Below, piece by piece: positions 61,054-64,000 of a DNA stretch of 64,000 bases. Numbering within the stretch: the stretch's first letter is position 1; each line of letters opens with the position of its first letter. Source of the DNA: JAGIBJ01 sp032119595 (GTDB lineage: Bacteria; Actinomycetota; Thermoleophilia; Solirubrobacterales; Solirubrobacteraceae); contig JAUMBQ010000010.1 in the NCBI GenBank assembly GCA_032119595.1, forward strand, positions 1 through 64,000. Reading direction: 5' to 3'. Under the pieces are notes generated by a model. It did not search any database. It was not told the origin of the DNA and saw only the letters and a list, made by a program, of their open reading frames with translations. Made by a program: the position numbers and the translations under genes.

Positions 61054-61467
61054 CTACCGACCCGTCGCGACGCGTGCCCGCTCCCTTGCGACCGCCGCAG
61101 CTTCCAGGAGGGCGCCGAGCATCGCGTCGACGAGCTCCGGTGTCGCGGCGATCAGTGGGAGTTCGGCTTCCACCCAGACGGCGCCGCCGTCGGCGTGGCT
61201 GAAGCGCACGAAGGTGCGCTTGCGGTGGTCGTGGAGGAGGTCGTGCGGGTCGACCTGCCCGTGACCGCAGACCTCGGCCTGGGCGCGCAGCATGCCGTCC
61301 TGCACGCAGACGCCCACGTCGAGCGGCCAGCCGGCAACGTCGACGCTGAGCCCGCGATGATCCTCAGACAGGCGCCTTGCAGGCAGGTTCGCGTCCTCAA
61401 GGACGGCGTCGAGGACGGCCATCGCGCCCTGTATGGCGGTCGGGGTCGTGCGAGAAAGAGCGTCCAT
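61054..61467 (-). CDS. YbjN-like small protein
   Basis: A 137-residue acidic protein resembling YbjN-type, secretion-chaperone-like proteins: an N-terminal helix (AIQGAMAVLDAVLEDANL), a beta sheet (LSVDVAGWPLDVGVCVQDG, KRTFVRFSHADGGAVWVEAEL) and a C-terminal helix (TPELVDAMLGALLEAA). Its ATG at 61467 lies 5 bp from the TAGGAT box of the divergent rimP leader, and CATCCT on its own strand is 6 nt upstream, so the two promoters overlap. Function unknown. Confidence 0.6.
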   Translation of the reverse strand: MDALSRTTPTAIQGAMAVLDAVLEDANLPARRLSEDHRGLSVDVAGWPLDVGVCVQDGMLRAQAEVCGHGQVDPHDLLHDHRKRTFVRFSHADGGAVWVEAELPLIAATPELVDAMLGALLEAAAVARERARVATGR

Positions 61468-61472
61468 GGTGC

Positions 61473-61551
61473 TAGGATGTTTCCAGTCGATGGCGATTCC
61501 GTGCAAACGGAGCCGCCCCGCACGGCAAGCGGGCGAGAGCCCGCTTTTTTT
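61473..61551 (+). promoter_or_regulatory. rimP-nusA leader with attenuator-like terminator
   Basis: A -10-like TAGGAT (61473-61478) is followed by a roughly 65-nt leader ending in a textbook intrinsic terminator: AAGCGGGC-GAGA-GCCCGCTT (61527-61546) plus a run of seven T (61545-61551), 18 bp before rimP. CCCGC at 61517-61521 can pair with GCGGG at 61529-61533, an alternative hairpin excluding the terminator. No plus-strand gene lies upstream that would need this terminator, so premature termination control of the operon is the natural reading. NusA itself, or a ribosome-related signal, may be the regulator. Confidence 0.75.
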
Positions 61552-61569
61552 GTGGCCCAGACCACCTCC

Positions 61570-61992
61570 ATGCTGATCATGACCACGCAAGAAGAGATCG
61601 AGACGATCGTGTCCGCAGCCGAGCCGACGGTGGAGATCCTCCGCGTCGACCCGGTCGGGAAGGACACGCTCCGTATCTTCATCGACGCGCCTGATGGCGT
61701 GACGCTCGATCTCTGCACGCGGGTCACGCAAGCACTGGCTCCCGTCCGCGAGAAGTTCGCGGTCGAGGTCAGCTCTCCGGGCCCCAAGCGGCCGCTCACG
61801 CGGCCCGCACACTTCGAGCGATTCGTTGGTCGGCACGCGAAGGTCACCCTTCTCGCGCCGCAAGACGGACGCATCACCTGGCGTGGCGAAATCGTCGCGG
61901 CCGATGAGAAGGCCGTCACCCTCGGCACGGATCAGGGCATGCTCGTAGTCGAGCACTCTGAGATCAAACAAGCGAACCTGACGGGGGAATAG
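61570..61992 (+). CDS. rimP: Ribosome maturation factor RimP
   Basis: A 140-residue 30S assembly factor. The N-terminal alpha/beta domain has EILRVDPVGKDTLRIFIDAPDGV, quoted here only in part; the conserved EVSSPGPKRPLTRPAHFERF (VSSPGxxRPL) motif and the C-terminal SH3-like domain (VTLLAPQDGRITWRGEIV) follow. The start is the ATG at 61570 or the in-frame ATG at 61579; neither has a clear Shine-Dalgarno. nusA begins 3 bp after its stop. Confidence 0.9.
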   Translation: MLIMTTQEEIETIVSAAEPTVEILRVDPVGKDTLRIFIDAPDGVTLDLCTRVTQALAPVREKFAVEVSSPGPKRPLTRPAHFERFVGRHAKVTLLAPQDGRITWRGEIVAADEKAVTLGTDQGMLVVEHSEIKQANLTGE

Positions 61993-61995
61993 CGG

Positions 61996-63591
61996 ATGTC
62001 TCGCGAAATCCTTGATGCGATGAACGTCCTGGCGACGGAAAAGGGCATCGGCCCCGAGGTCCTCATGGAGGCCCTCGAGGACGCGCTCCTCTCCGCTTAC
62101 CGCAAGCAGCCCGGCTCGGCGAAGTACGCCCGTGTCGAGCTCGACCGCGAGTCCGCCGACTTCCGCGTCTACGAACTGCTCATCCCCGACGACCTCGAAG
62201 AGCAGCTGCTCATCGAGCACGACGTCGAGGAGGGCTCCATCGACCCCGAGACCGGTGAGGTCGTGGTCCTCCCGGACCCCGAACTCGACTGGGACAAGGT
62301 CGAAGAGCACCGCGACCGGATCGAGGAGCAGGACGTCACCCCGGCCAACTTCGGCCGTATTGCCGCGATGACGGCCAAGCAGGTCATCCTGCACCGCGTC
62401 CGCGAGGCCGAGCGCGAGCTCGTGCTCGACGAGTTCCGCGACCGCGTCGGCGAGCTCATCACCGGCATCGTCCAGCAGAAGGACTCCCGCTACACGCTGG
62501 TCCAGCTGCGCGATCGCGTCGAGGCGCTGCTCCCCAAGGGCGAGCAGGTCTGGGGCGAGACCTACCAGCACAACCAGCGCATCAAGGCCGTCATCAAGGA
62601 GGTCGAGGCCTCTCCGAAGGGTCCCTCGATCATCGTGTCGCGTCGCGACCCCGAGATGATCCGCCAGCTCTTCGCCCTCGAAGTGCCGGAGATCGCCGAC
62701 GGCCTCGTCGAGATCACCAACGTCGCTCGCGAGCCGGGCTACCGCGCCAAGATCGCCGTTATCTCACACGCTGATGGCGTCGACCCGGTCGGTGCCTGCG
62801 TCGGCCCGCGTGGTTCGCGCGTCCGCATGGTCGTCTCCGAGCTTCGCGGCGAGAAGATCGACATCATTCCGTTCAACGAGGAGCCCGCGCGGTTCGTCGC
62901 CAAGGCCCTGAGCCCGGCGCGCGTTCGCGAGGTACTCGTTGACGACGAGAACCGCCAGGCCACCGTCATCGTCCCGGACGACCAGCTCGCGCTGGCGATC
63001 GGCCGCGAGGGCCAGAACGCCCGCCTGGCAGCCCGCCTGACCGGCTGGCGCATCGACATTCGGTCTGAGACCGAGTTCGTCAACCAGGAGGACGAGGAAG
63101 GTGGCTCCGAGGGCAACGAGGAGCACACCGGCATGTGTGCCGCGATTCTCGGCAACGGCCGTCGCTGCCCGAACGACTCACTCCCGGGCCTGCGCTACTG
63201 TGGTCTTAGCGCTCACCAGGCGCTCGCGCGTGTCTCGACCGACCTCGTCGCCGCTCTGGCGCCGCTGTCGATCGAAGAGGTCACGTCGCTGGCCGACCCG
63301 ACCGTCGATGACGATCAGGTCGCCGATGCGATTGCGGCCGTCGAGGCCGAGGCGCAAGACCTGGAAGCCGAGATCGCTGCCGCCGAGGCAGCGGCAGCGG
63401 TGAGCGAGGACGACACCGACGAGGTGCTGTCCGAAGAAGTTGAAGAGGCCGAAGAGGCGGAGCTCGCACAGACCGAGCTCGCTGCCGACGAGGAGGACGC
63501 TGCCGAGCAGATCCTCGAGGACGTCGCGGTCGACGAAGAAGAAGCAGCGGAGCTCGCCGTGTCGAGTGAGCCCGCAATCGAAGAGGAGTAG
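61996..63591 (+). CDS. nusA: Transcription factor NusA with zinc-knuckle and acidic C-terminal tail
   Basis: A 531-residue NusA. The N-terminal RNA-polymerase-binding domain (about 1-150, with an acidic insertion around 75-115), S1 (about 155-220) and two KH domains are present (VGACVGPRGSRVRMVVSEL; LALAIGREGQNARLAARLTG). Actinobacterial NusA proteins usually end soon after KH2; this one adds about 150 residues with a Cys-rich motif (Cys381, Cys391, Cys402, His407; GNGRRCPNDSLPGLRYCG) that could bind zinc, then a long Glu/Ala/Asp tail. Involved in pausing, termination and antitermination; see the leader of its own operon. Confidence 0.93.
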   Translation: MSREILDAMNVLATEKGIGPEVLMEALEDALLSAYRKQPGSAKYARVELDRESADFRVYELLIPDDLEEQLLIEHDVEEGSIDPETGEVVVLPDPELDWDKVEEHRDRIEEQDVTPANFGRIAAMTAKQVILHRVREAERELVLDEFRDRVGELITGIVQQKDSRYTLVQLRDRVEALLPKGEQVWGETYQHNQRIKAVIKEVEASPKGPSIIVSRRDPEMIRQLFALEVPEIADGLVEITNVAREPGYRAKIAVISHADGVDPVGACVGPRGSRVRMVVSELRGEKIDIIPFNEEPARFVAKALSPARVREVLVDDENRQATVIVPDDQLALAIGREGQNARLAARLTGWRIDIRSETEFVNQEDEEGGSEGNEEHTGMCAAILGNGRRCPNDSLPGLRYCGLSAHQALARVSTDLVAALAPLSIEEVTSLADPTVDDDQVADAIAAVEAEAQDLEAEIAAAEAAAAVSEDDTDEVLSEEVEEAEEAELAQTELAADEEDAAEQILEDVAVDEEEAAELAVSSEPAIEEE

Positions 63592-63593
63592 CG

Positions 63594-63854
63594 GTAGCGA
63601 AGGGACCCATCAGGCGTTGTGTCGGCTGTGGCCGGCACGCGCCAAAGCAGGAGCTGCTGCGCATCGCGGTGGTCGACGGGGAAGCCCGTGTCGACCCTGA
63701 TGCGCGCCTCCCCGGACGCGGCGCCTATGCCTGCAGTCCGACCTGCCTGGAGCGCGTGGCCAACCGCCGCGCGCTCTCTCGCGCCCTACGGGGTCGGGTC
63801 GAACTGTCAGGCGAAGTACCGCTCCACTGGCCCCCGGACACCGCTCCGCTCTAG
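63594..63854 (+). CDS. ylxR: YlxR-family protein (DUF448) without a canonical start codon
   Basis: An 86-codon frame with the YlxR signature RRCVGCGRHAPKQELLRI and ends in a conserved Cys-x3-Cys region (YACSPTCLERVANRRAL). The conserved N-terminal motif lies upstream of the first ATG/GTG/TTG in frame (GTG at 63669). The only plausible initiators are GTA at 63594, correctly spaced from a GGAG (63585-63588) Shine-Dalgarno, or ATC at 63609. A sequencing error, a rare start or real decay are all possible. YlxR sits between nusA and infB in most bacteria and is thought to bind RNA or the RNase P machinery. Confidence 0.75.
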   Translation, partial: VAKGPIRRCVGCGRHAPKQELLRIAVVDGEARVDPDARLPGRGAYACSPTCLERVANRRALSRALRGRVELSGEVPLHWPPDTAPL

Positions 63855-63868
63855 ACTGAGAACAGAAC

Positions 63869-64000
63869 ATGGCGAAGAAACGCATCAAAGAGCTCGCACG
63901 CGAGCACGACATGCCAGCCAAGGAGGTCATTGACCGCCTGGTGAGTGCTGGCCTCGAAGTCAAGGGTCCCGCGTCGGCAGTCGACGAGGACCAGGCGAAG
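63869..64000 (+). CDS. infB: Translation initiation factor IF-2 (N-terminal fragment)
   Basis: The first 44 codons of infB, cut by the window end. MAKKRIKELAREHDMPAKE and VIDRLVSAGLEVKGPAS form the conserved IF-2 N-terminal domain. The gene order rimP-nusA-ylxR-infB supports it. The GTPase part lies beyond the window. TAGACT at 63852 may be an internal promoter. Confidence 0.9.
   Translation, partial: MAKKRIKELAREHDMPAKEVIDRLVSAGLEVKGPASAVDEDQAK

Overview
The window looks like the chromosome of a high-GC, Gram-positive actinobacterium. Actinobacterial markers are an mIHF-type integration host factor next to gmk-rpoZ-coaBC, a mycobacterial-style htdX-fabG4-fadA2 block, a CysO-like sulfur carrier and many leaderless-type starts. 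Zinc-ribbon threonine-synthase homologues, LamG and SipW/TasA-like exported proteins and the NusA tail make a Thermoleophilia/Solirubrobacterales-type organism my best guess; this is inference, not a database result. No phage, transposon or CRISPR array was seen.

Layout. 0-2.6 kb: a 61-62 bp tandem repeat, an ArsR-SRPBCC pair carrying a heptad minisatellite, a palindrome-rich intergenic region, clpP, and two small paralogous hypothetical genes. 2.8-10 kb: a minus-strand fatty-acid operon (thiolase, FabG4, MaoC hydratase, two acyl-CoA dehydrogenases) with an upstream TetR gene that shares an operator motif with it. 10-18.9 kb: lipoproteins, an RTX-like secreted protein, a metallo-beta-lactamase-fold protein, phosphomannomutase and a CDP-sugar gene pair. 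18.9-34.4 kb: housekeeping genes (yebC, ruvCAB, secDF, recJ, rel), then a minus-strand corA / diacylglycerol kinase-like / PAP2 operon. 34.5-36.2 kb: a SAM-I riboswitch controlling a threonine-synthase-like enzyme and a CysO-like carrier. 36.2-42.4 kb: a SipW/TasA-like surface-fibre locus with two LamG proteins, followed by tRNA-Arg(CCG). 43-54.8 kb: SNase lipoprotein, RNase Z, a complete pyrimidine operon (pyrR-pyrB-pyrC-carA-carB-pyrD) with a PyrR-binding leader, then mihF-gmk. 54.9-61.5 kb: rpoZ, coaBC and several hypothetical or secreted proteins. 61.5-64 kb: rimP-nusA-ylxR-infB behind a leader with an intrinsic terminator; infB runs off the window.

How parts work together. Most operon genes overlap by ATGA, GTGA or similar, implying translational coupling. 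First genes often show a TANNNT -10 box only 6-8 nt before the start codon, implying leaderless mRNAs. RNA regulation is unusually visible: the SAM-I aptamer, the PyrR loop containing the Shine-Dalgarno sequence, the rimP-nusA attenuator-like leader, and two related leaders ahead of the TasA-like paralogues.

The most interesting system is the SAM-riboswitch / threonine-synthase-like / sulfur-carrier trio, which suggests a protein-thiocarboxylate route to homocysteine or methionine. The second is the fibre locus, where a LamG-containing segment appears to be inserted inside a TasA-like fold. Both functions are inferred from sequence and context alone.
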